A program made the translations under genes and the position numbers. From Azorinus chamasolen (Eukaryota > Mollusca > Bivalvia > Cardiida > Solecurtidae): a stretch of DNA of 64,000 bases. The notes beneath the pieces were generated by a model. The model was given only the letters and a program-made list of their open reading frames with translations, had not been told where the DNA came from and ran no database searches. The DNA lies in the NCBI GenBank assembly GCA_963576725.1, contig OY755243.1, forward strand, positions 72,748,106 to 72,812,105. Direction: 5' to 3'. This document shows, in pieces, positions 1-10,391 of the stretch; position 1 is the stretch's first letter; every line of letters begins with the position of its first letter.

Positions 1-345
1 GATACACAAACTAATAAGACGGGCTACCATCACAGAGGATCAATGTATAATTGCATAACTTTATCTCTTATGGCTATGGACCTTGACTGGACACTGCAGG
101 AGCACAGCTGGATACTGTGTATATGGGGGTTACTTATATAAGGAGCTTTGAAATGCCTTTAACATCCATATCAAACCCGAAAACCATTATGGCCATTCAG
201 GCCTTTGATTTTTAATAGCTCAGGGACACAGAAATGTTTGGCCATGGCGGAAACAGTCGCCGATAGCGTGCACAAAGCGTTACATACAGGAATAAATGGT
301 AAATTTGATATTATTCTATGTAAATTCGCTTTTTTCTACGCCTTT

Positions 346-413
346 GCAAACAGAGCAGACCAACATCAGACGGCTCCTATAGGAGCCGTCTGATCAGGGT
401 CTACTCTGTTTGC
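346..413. repeat. H1 hairpin
   Basis: Two near-complementary arms, GCAAACAGAGCAGACC and its partner, meet at GGCTCCTATAGGAGCC. The TTAA ends of a full H1 element are not clear here, so this is a partial copy. Positions 1-345 hold no gene or repeat that I recognise. Confidence 0.8.
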
Positions 414-461
414 TTCTAAAATAATATAGATATACTTCTACAGTTTCTTTTATGGCCGAGT

Positions 462-527
462 GGCAAATAGTTTGGATCTTGGTGAAACACCAAATAACAC
501 AGCACTTGATATGGATCCAAACTGCCA
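462..527. repeat. Degenerate H3 hairpin
   Basis: CAAATAGTTTGGATC and GGATCCAAACTG are inverted around a decayed centre. This resembles the better-preserved H3 hairpin at 15460-15525. Confidence 0.5.
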
Positions 528-747
528 CAAATGCAAGTCGCGATTAGTAGGTCAAGATCTAGAATGTAAAGCCCCGACTACCTTAGGCAGAAGAATCTCT
601 TCCTGAACATCCGCGGAATTCTCCACATGCTGTTTGGATGATTGTGAAAGGGGTTCTGAAATGGACAAAGAGAAATAAACTTCATGTACACTAATTGTCT
701 AATTGTATCCGAGTAATATGTACAATGCAAACACTTTTCGCGCCTTG

Positions 748-815
748 GCAAACAAAGTAGACCCAGAGCAGATAACTCCTGTAGGAGCAGTCTAATCAGG
801 ATCTACTCTATTTGC
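748..815. repeat. H1 hairpin
   Basis: GCAAACAAAGTAGACCC pairs with GGATCTACTCTATTTGC around CTCCTGTAGGAG. No flanking TTAA ends are clear. Confidence 0.75.
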
Positions 816-890
816 ATAGATCTGATTCTCCAGTTTGTGCCTGAGCAAAAATGTCTGTCATCACATACCATTATAAACTTATTCTAATTT

Positions 891-1215
891 CAGTTGAACT
901 TTGATATCTCGAACTCGAATAACCCGAATTTGGAGTTAACTCGAAATAAAACTTCGGTCATGCCAAAATTTACATTACAGAATTGTTCTTACATGTATCA
1001 CAACGTATTTCTAGAAATACATGCGGCAGCTTAATGCAGATTGAAAGTACTACCGAAAGCTCATACAGGAGCTTTCCGCATTACATTAGAACTGCATTAA
1101 GCTGTGAAATTGAGAAATGATTAAGATTTGTCCTGCATTAAGCAACCACCGGCTTATGAAATATGAAGACACTCATGTTTATTTATTAAGTGGTCGCATT
1201 AGAGGGTTTCTACTG
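891..1215. mobile_element. Composite pogo-like MITE (P-D left end)
   Basis: The left end CAGTTGAACTTTGATATCTC is the P-D terminal repeat also seen at 38482. The shared core hairpin is at 1027-1105 (CAGCTTAATGCAG to CTGCATTAAGCTG). The right side has a different terminal repeat ending TCTACTG, so two elements have probably recombined or nested. Confidence 0.55.
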
Positions 1216-1406
1216 TATATACAGTAGACACCACGTAAAGCGATTTATTCATCAATTCATATGGGTGTCTTTTTCTCTGTTCAATACGCATGTAAGAAAT
1301 AGTGATATCATGGATATTGATAAGCTGAATTTTTATCACGCAAATGTATCAAGGAACTTATTTGCGTTGACAAAAACTATAGAATCAGATCAATATCATT
1401 TCAAAA

Positions 1407-1480
1407 GCAAACACAGCAGACAATGATCAAACGGTTCCTATATATACAGGAGCTATCTGATCTTGGTCTACTCACTCGCA
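1407..1480. repeat. Degenerate H1 hairpin
   Basis: GCAAACACAGCAGAC faces GGTCTACTCACTCGC around a TATATATA-containing tip. The element ends are not preserved. Confidence 0.55.
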
Positions 1481-1560
1481 AAAGCGATAAAAGGCATCTG
1501 TATGGAGTAAAGGTTAAAATCGCACAACAGACTGTGCACACATTTTAGAAGTTTGGAATA

Positions 1561-1764
1561 CAGTAAAACTTCGATTATCCGAACACTAAAATACGTATTA
1601 TTATCGCTCTTTAAGATAGGTGGCAGCTTAATGCATGGTGAAAGTCATGCAGAAAGCTCCTCTAGGAGCTTTCTGCATGACTTTCACCATGCATTAAGCA
1701 GCCACCTGCCTAAAAGGGTCTAAATTCTTCTATACCGAAAATTCGAATAATCGAGGTTTTACTG
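1561..1764. mobile_element. P-E pogo-like MITE, complete
   Basis: The terminal inverted repeats CAGTAAAACTTCGATTATCC and its partner ending GAGGTTTTACTG are flanked by TA on both sides (1559-1560 and 1765-1766). A long near-perfect palindrome at about 1620-1709 carries the GCTTAATGCATGGTGAAAG arms. It has no coding capacity. Pogo-like assignment rests on CAGT ends plus the TA duplication. Confidence 0.8.
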
Positions 1765-2190
1765 TAGTTCATTTCAAAACTCAAAGTCGTTGAAAGAATT
1801 ATCCGGGGATACTATAGTTGGCGTTTTGTACTATCCAGTGTTTGATTTGTCTAGTCATTTTCATATGACTCATCGGGGCGTGATAATGATGATATAAAAA
1901 AAAACTTCTGTCGATTTGCCACATGAAAGAACGTGTCTAACCACACTAAGAAAGCGGAATAAATTGTTATTGTATGCTCTGTTTTGTCAGCGATACATAA
2001 GTACCAAACTGAAACCGAAACTTTAAAAAAAAGTATGTTCATATACATGTACTGAACACAGTATAATAATACAAAACAACTTTGTACAGGGTTTGTTGTG
2101 TTAGGAAATCGGTGTAATGAACTTAGATACTAGATAAAGGAAATCGGTGTAATGAACTTAGATACTAGATACTATGAGCTCTGATCTGTG

Positions 2191-2405
2191 TTATCCCTTT
2201 CCTTCATACATACGCATCTTCACGCATTGACAAACAGAGTAGACCCATATCAGACGATTCCTATATAGAAGTCGTCTGATCAGGGTCTGCTCTGTTAGGT
2301 TTTGACGTGATATAGCAAAGCAAAGGGTTTCATTGAAGAGTTCAAGTTATAAATTGTAGCTTATCATAATTTATTACATGAATATTGAACATGGAATGGG
2401 TTAAC
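2191..2405. mobile_element. H1 MITE, nearly complete
   Basis: The left end TATCCCTTTCC is a mutated TTAACCCTTTCC and the right end is GGAATGGGTTAA. The hairpin with arms AAACAGAGTAGACCC lies at about 2232-2297. Its right end supplies the first codons of the chance Thr-rich frame that follows. Confidence 0.75.
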
Positions 2406-2490
2406 ACATCTCGTGTGTTATTCGGTCAATTTATTTTGCTTATCTTACTGACATTCTTGTCAAATGAACAAAAACGATTCAAATTTATAA

Positions 2491-2682
2491 AAACAACAAC
2501 AACAGAAATTACTACTACTGCATGTACTACTACTACTACTACTACTGCTACTGCTACTGCTACTGCTACTGCTGCTGCTACTGCAACTACTACTACTACT
2601 ACTACTACTACTACTGCTGCTACTGCTACTGCTACTGCTACTGCTGCTGCTACTGCAACTACTACTACTACTACTACTACTG

Positions 2683-2729
<47 letters not shown>

Positions 2730-2925
2730 GCTGCTGCTACTACTACTACTACTACTACTACTACTGTTACTACTACTGCTCCTGCTACTACTACTACTAC
2801 TACTGATATTGATGCTGCTACTGCTGCTGCTACTACTACTACTACTACTGCTACTGATGCTGCTACTGCTACTTCTGCTGCTACTGCTACTGCTGATGGT
2901 GATGATTCTGCTGTTTCAGTAGGCC
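2491..2925 (+). repeat. (ACT/GCT)n trinucleotide microsatellite
   Basis: About 400 bp of ACT and GCT triplets in blocks, with block patterns such as ACTGCTACTGCT repeated. It keeps a 181-codon Thr/Ala-rich frame open from 2385 to 2930 with a hydrophobic start. That start lies in the H1 element, so I read the frame as a by-product of repeat periodicity. A low-complexity secreted protein cannot be excluded. Confidence 0.9.
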
Positions 2926-3514
2926 GTTAAATTATCACTCATCAGGATACGGGCTCATTCTCTGGATAATACAGGGTTTTTCATAATACCGGTTACCAGT
3001 TCGCAGTCTTACATTTTTAAAAAAATAAATAATGTAAAAATGAAAGTCATGTAACATGACTGTGTTGTGTGTAATTTTTCATGTTAGTCTATAATGGTAG
3101 CATATACTATGAAACACCATGTAGTTGGCAAATAAGTGGAAATTGGTATGTAATATTGAATAACTTAGTTTTTATATATGCATGTATAAAGGGGATTTTG
3201 TGTTTTTTGAAAATCAGCCGGTAACGAAGGGATACGTTCTTACAGGTTGAGTACGCACATCGTTTTTGTTACCCAAGAGGGATGTGGAGAAATTATACCT
3301 ACATCACACGCAATTTCTACTATCAGATTTCCATTTCTAGGTGATCGAGATTTTGTGATATTTGTTGTGACTTATCAGCAATGTTTTACTTCCATGCGGC
3401 CACTGTTATGCAACTTGCGGAGTAAATAGTGCCGATCCTGATCAGGTTGTCTTCTGATGTGGATCTACACTGTATGGGCACTCTCACTGATATTTCGCAC
3501 ACAGGAGTTGTGTA

Positions 3515-3719
3515 TGGTAAAGCCTCGATCATTAGATTTTTCTGTATGGAAGAATGTGCGAACCTTTTGGGCAGGTGGCTGCTAGATGCGTGGTGGGGGT
3601 GATGTAGAGGGCTCCTTGATGAGCTTTCTGCATTGCTTTCATCGTGCGTTGGGCTGCCGCCTGTTTTGGGGATCGAGGATAATACGTATTTTCGTGTTCG
3701 AATGATCGGGGGTTTGCTG
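3515..3719. mobile_element. P-E pogo-like MITE with A-to-G excess
   Basis: The length (205 bp) and layout match the P-E copies at 1561 and 57964, with TA on both sides. Ends and core are altered mainly by A to G on the plus strand: TGGTAAAGCCTCGATC for CAGTAAAACCTCGATT, and GGTGGGGGTGATG for GGTGAAAGTCATG. The right terminus reads TTTGCTG instead of TTTACTG. Confidence 0.7.
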
Positions 3720-4787
3720 TACATTAGACATGTGTTTTGATCAGGATTGCTCCTGATGTAGATCTACACTGTATGTGCATTTTCACTTATACTTAGTCCA
3801 CATTCGTTAAATGAACTTGTGATGTAATTACACGCGGGTGAATGTGTGTAAGTTGAAACTGGTATTTTTTTGTATATCCAGATTGCGTCCATTATCAGTT
3901 GTTGAGGCAATATTATGTAATATAGTAAATATCACTGATTGGAAATTGCACGTGTTTTTTCCCTATCCCCGAATAGGTGAACGGTGATTCTCCTAAATTG
4001 ACGTCTGCTACCTTTTAATATTTTAAAGTTATGAGTTTTGAAATAATAGGAAGAGAAGATTCGACGTGGCAATGAAATTTAATTTTTGATTGACTGCTGC
4101 CTATTCCTTAACTGTTTTCTGCTTTGTAAAGCCTGAGTGGAAAAGCCGTTGCAAGATGAATATGTGTGACTTTTATTACCTATACAGTCAGTTTGGATCT
4201 ACGTTCCGTAATCGAGTGTTCAAATTCTTTTTTTTTTATCTTTTTTTTATTTATTTTTTTTTAAAAATGAGTTTTTACTGTAATATTGAAGATGACATTA
4301 TTTCTTTTATGAATATGCAACAGGTATAGGATGAACAGCCGTTATCATAAAGTGAAGGGAATATGTCTGCTGAAACTCCTGTTAAGTACGACATCGGCTT
4401 AATCTTGATTTGTGTAATCAGACGGCTATAGAATAGGCATGGCCATATTGAGACGATGATTATGGCTAGGTCTATCTGGACCAATGTACATGTATATGTT
4501 AGACATTTGCAAACCATGAAAGGGGGACAACCTACTCTCGGAAACTTGGGTGTTATGATTTTAAGTTTGATGGCCATTTGACACAGATATTTTTGGGAGA
4601 CAACTACTACTGATATTTTTTATGGATTTGTAGGCTAAATGTATTAAGGGTTTTGTTTGTCAGAGTTTCGCTCAGAATGATTATGTATCATAGTTTCATA
4701 GTTTGATTCCGCATAATTAATCGTTGTTACATCCTGTAACATTATAATTGTAAGATAACCTTTTTTTTCTCACCACAGTCACACTCC
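3720..4787. other. No gene recognised
   Basis: AT-rich intergenic or intronic sequence with poly-T runs near 4228-4262. A weak GATCAGGATTG...GTAGATCTACACTG hairpin remnant is at 3738-3770. I see no coding exon. Confidence 0.6.
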
Positions 4788-5004
4788 TTGAACATGACAC
4801 CAGTTAGTCTTTATATGAGTCTTATTTTTTCATCATTTGCTTATATTCTACTTTCTTTTCATTCATTTCTCTTTCTCATTTCTCCACGACTTTTCATTCT
4901 CTCAGTTGTTTATTATTCTCATACAACATGTGATCAGGTGACTTCATCTTGCAGTGGACCAGACCCAATGGAAATATTGATATTGATATTATTTTTACTA
5001 CCTA

Positions 5005-7539
5005 ATGGGTAATGAATTACTAAGTTGGAGATGCTCCATTGGTCTGTTCCACAGCAGGAGATATTGCTTTTATAGAAGGACGCATGTAAGGGTAAAGTTG
5101 ATTAACTTCTCATTTTTGTTTAATCTATTTACATTTTATTTCTCTATTGTGAAAGACCGATTTGTTACTATGTGTTATGCTGTTTTGTTGACTATTTTGC
5201 TAATGCAAGCAGGGGATATTGAGTCTAATCCAGGACCAACTGAATTGGATACAAATCATTTATCTATTTTACATTGTAACATTAGAAGCATACGACATAA
5301 ATTAGAATTCATCCGAGATAACTTTGCTGATTTTGATATATTATGTTTCACTGAAACTCATTTAGATGTAAATGTCTCTGATGAATTCTTATGTTTGTCA
5401 GAAAAGTTTAGTTGTCCTTATAGAAAAGATAGAACGAATCATGGTGGGGGAATACTTGTTTACCTTTCGTCTAATCTGATTTACGAAAGAGTACATGCTC
5501 TTGAACAATTTTGTACTGAATCAATTTGGATAAGGGTCAAAGTTAACAAAAACTCGTATTTGATTGGAACATTTTATAGTCCTAAGACATCTGATGTTGA
5601 CTTCTTTATTAATCTTAATCGTAATATTGAGAAGGCATATGAATTATCCATGAACGTCATTCTAGTTGGAGATTTTAATGAAGATTTGCTAAATTATAAT
5701 AGACGAAATCTAAAGAACATTATGTTAACAAACTCCATGATCAATACTATCAAATCGCCAACAAGACTTAGTGCACTATTAGATCCTATCATTATCCCTT
5801 CTGACATGCTATATGATGACTCTGGGACATTATCAGTACCTACTGATATAAGTGATCATTGTGCTACATATATTCATTTGCCGTTTCCATATGAGATAAA
5901 GGGTAGTTTTGAAAGAAAAATATACCTATACAAAAGGGCTGATTATGATCTTTTAAATGCAAACATATCGTCCTTTGATTGGCAGTGTCTTAAGGAAGGC
6001 TCAGTTAACGATGCGTGTAATTTGTTTACTGAAACATTTCAACAATTTGTTAATGTATGTATTCCGTCAAAAACAATTACAGTTCGTGAAGACGATAAAC
6101 CTTGGTTCGATTCTGAATTACGCAAAACATGTAGAATAAGAGATCGACTTAAGAAAATAGCACTAAGGTCAAGGAAGCAACATGATATTACTACGTATAA
6201 GCATATTCGTAACAAAGTAAATAACATGAAAAAACATGCAAAACAATCGTTTTTTAACTCATTGGAACATAATCTAGAAGAATTAAGAACAAATAATAAA
6301 AAAGGCTTCTGGAATATTATTCGGCACTTTATCAAAAACAATAGTTGCACATCAACTATACCGTCATTGTATGAAACTGAGCCCAGCGGAGAACTTCGAT
6401 GGTCTATATCAGAAAAACAAAAAGTTGATTGCTTAAATAATTATTTTGTTTCAATATCTAATATAGATGATACAAATGCTTGTCTTCCTCCGCTGTCTCC
6501 TAAAACTGGGAATAGTTTGACAAGTATCATTATTTCTGAAACTGAGATAGAGGAAATTATTAATTCACTTGTTGTAGATAAAGCGTCAGGGCCAGACAGG
6601 ATTTCACACAAAATGCTTAAAGGATCAGTAAAGTCAATATCGAAACCACTTGCAGTACTTTTCAATAGATCTCTAACTGAAGGTGTTTTTCCGTATTCAT
6701 GGAAAATCGCAAATGTAATTCCACTGTTCAAAAAGGGTGATAAGTCGTTACCATCAAACTACAGACCTGTTTCACTAATTAGCTGCTGTGGTAAGGTGTT
6801 CGAAAGAATTGTCTTTAAATATATGTATAACTTTTTCTTAGAAAATAACCTTATCTATAAATATCAGTCTGGTTTCCTTCCTAACCATTCAACTGTCTAT
6901 CAACTGATTGATATAGTACAACATATATGCCAGTCCTTTGATAACAAACAACATTCGTGTATGGTGTTTTGTGATATCTCTAAGGCTTTTGATCGAGTGT
7001 GGCATAGAGGACTCATCTTTAAATTACAAGAACATGGCATAAATGGACAACTTCTGGCATGGATTACTAATTATCTGAACAACAGATCTCAAAAAGTTGT
7101 CCTTCGATCTTCGCAGTCGGATACAAAGACTATATCAGCTGGTGTTCCTCAGGGATCTGTGTTAGGGCCTCTTTTATTTTTAATATACGTTAATGATATT
7201 TCAAATTCTCTACTGAGTTTAACCAGATTATTTGCAGATGATAGTTCTTTGTACATTTCTGCCTCTAATTTAGATGATATTGAGGGTATGCTAAACCACG
7301 ATCTAAGCTTAATTTCAGCTTGGGCAAAGACATGGCTTGTCAGTTTTAATCCCGACAAAACTGAAGCAATGATGTTTTCTCTTTGTAAAAATGATGTTGT
7401 GCATCCAACTCTTATTTTTGAGGATTCTAACATTAAATTTGTTGAATCACATAAGCACTTAGGAGTTACTTTGAGTTCAAATGGTCATTTTGACATATTG
7501 ACAATATATTACAATCAGCATCGAAAACAATTGGGATAA
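5005..7539 (+). CDS. LINE endonuclease-reverse transcriptase, N-terminal part
   Basis: This encodes the enzyme that nicks target DNA and primes reverse transcription of the LINE RNA. Residues 33-67 are hydrophobic. A 2A-like motif DIESNPGP occupies 71-78. The APE-type endonuclease domain follows, with N92 (NIRS), E117 (FTETH), GDFN at 222-225 and SDH at 283-285. The RT domain has D657 in the CDISKAFD motif, GVPQGSVLGPLLF, and FADD at 743-746. The last 15 or so residues are out of frame, because one base appears to be missing at about 7492-7494, and the frame ends at 7539. The start at 5005 is the first ATG in frame; a shorter product starting after the 2A site is expected if skipping works. 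Confidence 0.85.
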   Translation: MGNELLSWRCSIGLFHSRRYCFYRRTHVRVKLINFSFLFNLFTFYFSIVKDRFVTMCYAVLLTILLMQAGDIESNPGPTELDTNHLSILHCNIRSIRHKLEFIRDNFADFDILCFTETHLDVNVSDEFLCLSEKFSCPYRKDRTNHGGGILVYLSSNLIYERVHALEQFCTESIWIRVKVNKNSYLIGTFYSPKTSDVDFFINLNRNIEKAYELSMNVILVGDFNEDLLNYNRRNLKNIMLTNSMINTIKSPTRLSALLDPIIIPSDMLYDDSGTLSVPTDISDHCATYIHLPFPYEIKGSFERKIYLYKRADYDLLNANISSFDWQCLKEGSVNDACNLFTETFQQFVNVCIPSKTITVREDDKPWFDSELRKTCRIRDRLKKIALRSRKQHDITTYKHIRNKVNNMKKHAKQSFFNSLEHNLEELRTNNKKGFWNIIRHFIKNNSCTSTIPSLYETEPSGELRWSISEKQKVDCLNNYFVSISNIDDTNACLPPLSPKTGNSLTSIIISETEIEEIINSLVVDKASGPDRISHKMLKGSVKSISKPLAVLFNRSLTEGVFPYSWKIANVIPLFKKGDKSLPSNYRPVSLISCCGKVFERIVFKYMYNFFLENNLIYKYQSGFLPNHSTVYQLIDIVQHICQSFDNKQHSCMVFCDISKAFDRVWHRGLIFKLQEHGINGQLLAWITNYLNNRSQKVVLRSSQSDTKTISAGVPQGSVLGPLLFLIYVNDISNSLLSLTRLFADDSSLYISASNLDDIEGMLNHDLSLISAWAKTWLVSFNPDKTEAMMFSLCKNDVVHPTLIFEDSNIKFVESHKHLGVTLSSNGHFDILTIYYNQHRKQLG
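5215..5238 (+). other. 2A-like ribosome-skipping motif
   Basis: Codons for DIESNPGP match the D-x-E-x-NPGP consensus of 2A peptides, where the last Gly-Pro bond is not made. Such motifs are known at the N-termini of some invertebrate non-LTR retrotransposons. A hydrophobic stretch directly precedes it. Confidence 0.85.
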
Positions 7540-8396
7540 TGAAAAAACTTAAATTTACTTTGAATAGACATTCTTTAAATCAAATATACATATCGTATGT
7601 TCGGCCAATATTAGAGTATGCTTCAATAGTTTGGGACGGATGTTCTTTACATTGTTCAGATTCTTTGGAAAAATTGCAAAATGAAGCCGCCCGTATTGTA
7701 ACTGGACTCACCAGGTCTGTATCCCTCGAAAATCTTTATCTTGAATGTGGATGGGATTCCCTTACAAGTAGACGCAAAATACAAAAATTATCTTTCATGT
7801 ACAAAACACATCATAATATGGTTCCATCATATATTAGTGACTTGTTACCGCCAAATGTAGGGGAGATAACCCAGTATGATTTGCGAAATCGAGAAAACAC
7901 AGAAGTTCCTTTTACTAGGACAGCTATTTCAAAACATTCGTGTATTCCATCGTCGATAGGATTATGGAACACGGTTGACATTGACATCAGAAATTCAAGT
8001 TCGTTGAGTTCTTTCAAGAAGGGTTTACGCAATAGTTCTTATAATCCAAATAATTGTTTCGTTCCAGCTTTTTATTGTTTTGGTGATAGATATTTATCTG
8101 TTATACACGCTAGAATAAGAAACCGCTGTAGCAATTTGAATAGTGATTTATTTAATAATCACCTTAACCAAAATCCACTGTGTAATTGTTCAAATGAAAT
8201 TGAAGATGCACATCACTATTTTTTTAGATGTAGAAACTTCCAAGAACAGAGGGTAACCCTTTTCAATGCCACGCGAAAATATCACCCTCTGAACACTGAT
8301 ATATTGTTGTTTGGTAACTTAGAATTGAGTGTTGATGACAATAAAACACTCTTCTCTGCCGTGCACTATTTCATTAAAAAAACACGGAGGTTTTAA
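7494..8396 (+). pseudogene. LINE ORF, frameshifted C-terminal part
   Basis: This continues the RT thumb and C-terminal region in another frame. Homologous continuity (HIDNI...SASKTIGIMKKL) begins at 7494, so the ATG at 7539 is internal and not a true start. The region ends in a Cys/His cluster (CNCSNEIEDAHHYFFRC) typical of LINE C-termini. Stop and ATG overlap as TAATG at 7537-7541; re-initiation there is conceivable, but a one-base deletion explains the break better. Confidence 0.8.
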
Positions 8397-8812
8397 GTTG
8401 TGTCTTTATATGCAATGCGTCTTTCTCTATCTGTATATTCAAAATCAAATGCCTTAGTCATCTGATCATCTGGTTGATTCGGGGATAGTTTGTAAACTCT
8501 CTGTCTTTCTCTCTCACATGCAATTTCTTTCTCTTCCACTCCTCTTTCCCTCTTTATCTATCTGTCTGTCGTTCTTCTATTCACTCTTTCTCGATCTATT
8601 TTTTCACATCGTTTTTGTTTCTTTGTTATATACTTACTAGCTGTATGTCATCGGAAAAATCACCATTGTATTTTTGATTGTATATAATTTTGTAGGGGGA
8701 GGGTCGAAACTAATGTTGTCAGAACTTGTGACCCAACCCCATTTCCAATGTATGTATAGAATGGAAATAAAATACGTTTAAACTACTACTACTATAATAA
8801 TAATAATTTCAG
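8397..8812 (+). other. LINE 3' untranslated region and tail
   Basis: A CT-rich stretch followed by TGGAAATAAAATACG and a short ACT/AAT repeat tail. This is the usual end of a CR1-like element. Confidence 0.7.
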
Positions 8813-8937
8813 CGTACGTTTGTATTCTAATAACACACAATAATGTACGCATCATTTATGCCAGCATGTCGACAGAAGTCGTTGCAAGGCATGTTGGGAT
8901 TTCTAGTCGAGTGATACGGCATCTTCACGCAACGACA

Positions 8938-8995
8938 GAGCGCCCGTGGTGGAGCATGTTGCCATGTATGGCCAAAACCGTTGCATCGTGAACGT
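8938..8995. repeat. Short dispersed repeat
   Basis: CGCCCGTGGTGGAGCATGTT followed by GCCATGTATGG recurs in altered form at 9614-9646. The family is unknown. Confidence 0.4.
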
Positions 8996-9108
8996 GCATT
9001 TGCGTAATCGATTCTTTACACTGTCACTGCTGCTGCTGCTAATACACACGAACTTCATAATAACAGAATTAGTTGGCATACTGGTCGTAATCGTTTGCGG
9101 GAGAACCG

Positions 9109-9339
9109 TTAACCCATTACCTCATAGGCTATTTTTAGATCCTACCACTTTGAATAAATCTACCGAAAAGGAGTATTAACTAGAGAAAAGGATTTTTTTT
9201 TAGAATTTTGTAGTTTGAAATCATTGTGATAAATAGAGCTTTTGCTCCTGTAGGAGCAAATGCTCTATTTATCGCAATGGTTTCAACAGGTGACTTTTAT
9301 AGAGGCGTAGAAAGGCGTATTTATGGAGGAAAGGGTTAA
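9109..9339. mobile_element. H4 MITE, complete
   Basis: TTAACCCATTACC at the left and GGAAAGGGTTAA at the right, with TTAA at both edges. The central palindrome at about 9218-9290 has ATAAATAGAG arms and the tip GCTCCTGTAGGAGC. Confidence 0.85.
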
Positions 9340-9348
9340 ATAAACCAT

Positions 9349-9475
9349 CAAACCCTGTGTGGAAGAGACGATTTTAAAGAGTGGTTACAACATAGGGCGT
9401 GGTGGAGAAATAAACGAGAAACGCTTGAAAATGTGTTAAATTACGCATATTATCTAGACCTCTGGTGCATGTCTA
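9349..9475. repeat. H7 / P-F core fragment
   Basis: CAAACCCTGTG, then GACGATTTTAAAGAGTGGT, then GTGGAGAAATAAACGAG resembles half of the P-F core seen whole at 57670-57765. Confidence 0.55.
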
Positions 9476-9589
9476 GAGTAAGATTCCCTACCCATATAAA
9501 CACAACACCCCTGTGTGTTTTGATATAATTTGCATGTCTTAACATATATGTTTGCTTATGGCAGGAACTATATAAGTTTTCAGTAAAGG

Positions 9590-9725
9590 GAGCAGACCCT
9601 GAGCACCGACAAGGCGCCCGTCGTGGGAGGTGTTGCCATGTATATGGTCAAGACCGCTGTCTTGACCATACATGGCATACATAGCTCCTGCAGGAGCCGT
9701 CTGATCCGGGTCTACTCTGTTTGTT
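9590..9725. repeat. Recombined hairpin with inserted palindrome
   Basis: The left arm of an H1-like hairpin (GCAGACCCTGAGC) is followed by a 42-bp palindrome at 9635-9676 (GCCATGTATATGGTCAAGAC, then its complement with one indel). The right H1 arm (CTCCTGCAGGAGCCGTCTGA to CTCTGTTTG) follows. Confidence 0.6.
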
Positions 9726-9772
9726 AAGGTATTAAAGGCGCTGGAGTAAAGGGTGGTTCATTAATTACTCAC

Positions 9773-9841
9773 TTCTTGGAGGAACTGCCGGACCTGGTGA
9801 CGGCATGGGTTTTTCGTAGTCTTCAGAGTCATCTGATGAGT
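9773..9841 (-). CDS. Gene B exon 3 (GAREM-like, proline-rich)
   Basis: A 69-bp exon between acceptor TTTTCGTTACAG and donor GTGAGT. It enters in phase 1, as exon 2 requires, and leaves in phase 1. With the split Asp it reads SSDDSEDYEKPMPSPGPAVPPR: acidic, one tyrosine, then proline-rich. The EDYxKP core matches gene A exon 3 in content and phase, which supports it as a real exon. The role is inferred: a phosphotyrosine or SH3-ligand segment after the CABIT domain. Downstream exons, including any SAM exon, were not found between 1 and 9772. Confidence 0.75.
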
Positions 9842-10248
9842 CTGTAACGAAAATAAAGCGACCAGCTGAAGCAAATACTAAAGATGTAGCATAAATAGAG
9901 TATATTGAAATTTTACCTGTTCTATATTTCTTGTTGGTTCTCATTATAATTGCCTCTCCGGGTGATCCAAACTGTGTGTTACTGTTTTAATGAGGTGTAT
10001 AGAAAAGGTGGATTAAAATCATATTGTAGCAGATGACTATATTTGTCATCGAAAGAGTAAACAAATCACAGTATCAAAAAGCCTTGACCATGGTGAAAGG
10101 TTGAATTACTGGCCCTCTCATCTAGACCCACACTACTTAATAAAAGAGGTTTTCACAATTTCTCCCACAGTGTGCTAAAGCCAGCAAAGGTAAAGCATCA
10201 ATACTAAATGCATTTAACCTTTCCCTGTTGAATAGTCATGTAAGTATA
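9842..10248. other. No gene recognised
   Basis: Part of gene B intron 2 on the minus strand. I see no repeat that I recognise. Confidence 0.5.
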
Positions 10249-10391
10249 GGCAGGTGGCTGCTTAATGCAGGGTGAAAGTCATGCTTTCTGCATGACTTTC
10301 ATCCTGCATTAAGCTGTCACCTGTCTCCAAGACCAATTAAAGTGTATTTATACTGAATTAAACGTCCGGTTTAGAGGGAGGTTTACTGTAT
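10249..10391. mobile_element. P-A pogo-like MITE, left end missing
   Basis: The core hairpin GGCTGCTTAATGCAGG...CCTGCATTAAGC is followed by the P-A right arm CGTCCGGTTTAGAGGG and TTTACTG, then TA. The left terminal repeat is absent. Confidence 0.7.

Larger units (their letters stand above)
4788..8812 (+). mobile_element. CR1/Jockey-like LINE with N-terminal 2A motif
   Basis: A non-LTR retrotransposon read left to right: a pyrimidine-rich leader, an endonuclease-RT ORF (5005), a frameshift near 7492, the C-terminal part to 8396, a CT-rich 3' untranslated region, then AAATAAAATACG followed by a short (ACT)n/(AAT)n tail. The 5' boundary is a guess because no target duplication was identified. 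It lies in an intron of gene B on the opposite strand. The single lesion suggests a fairly recent copy. Confidence 0.85.

Noticed and set aside
2385..2930. 181-codon Thr/Ala-rich frame with a hydrophobic start, like an antifreeze or mucin-type protein
   Set aside because: It is a pure ACT/GCT microsatellite; its start lies inside an H1 element and the other frame is equally open as a Tyr/Cys repeat.
7539..8396. Separate second LINE ORF starting at the TAATG overlap
   Set aside because: Reading-frame homology extends upstream of 7539 to 7494, so the ATG is internal to one disrupted ORF.
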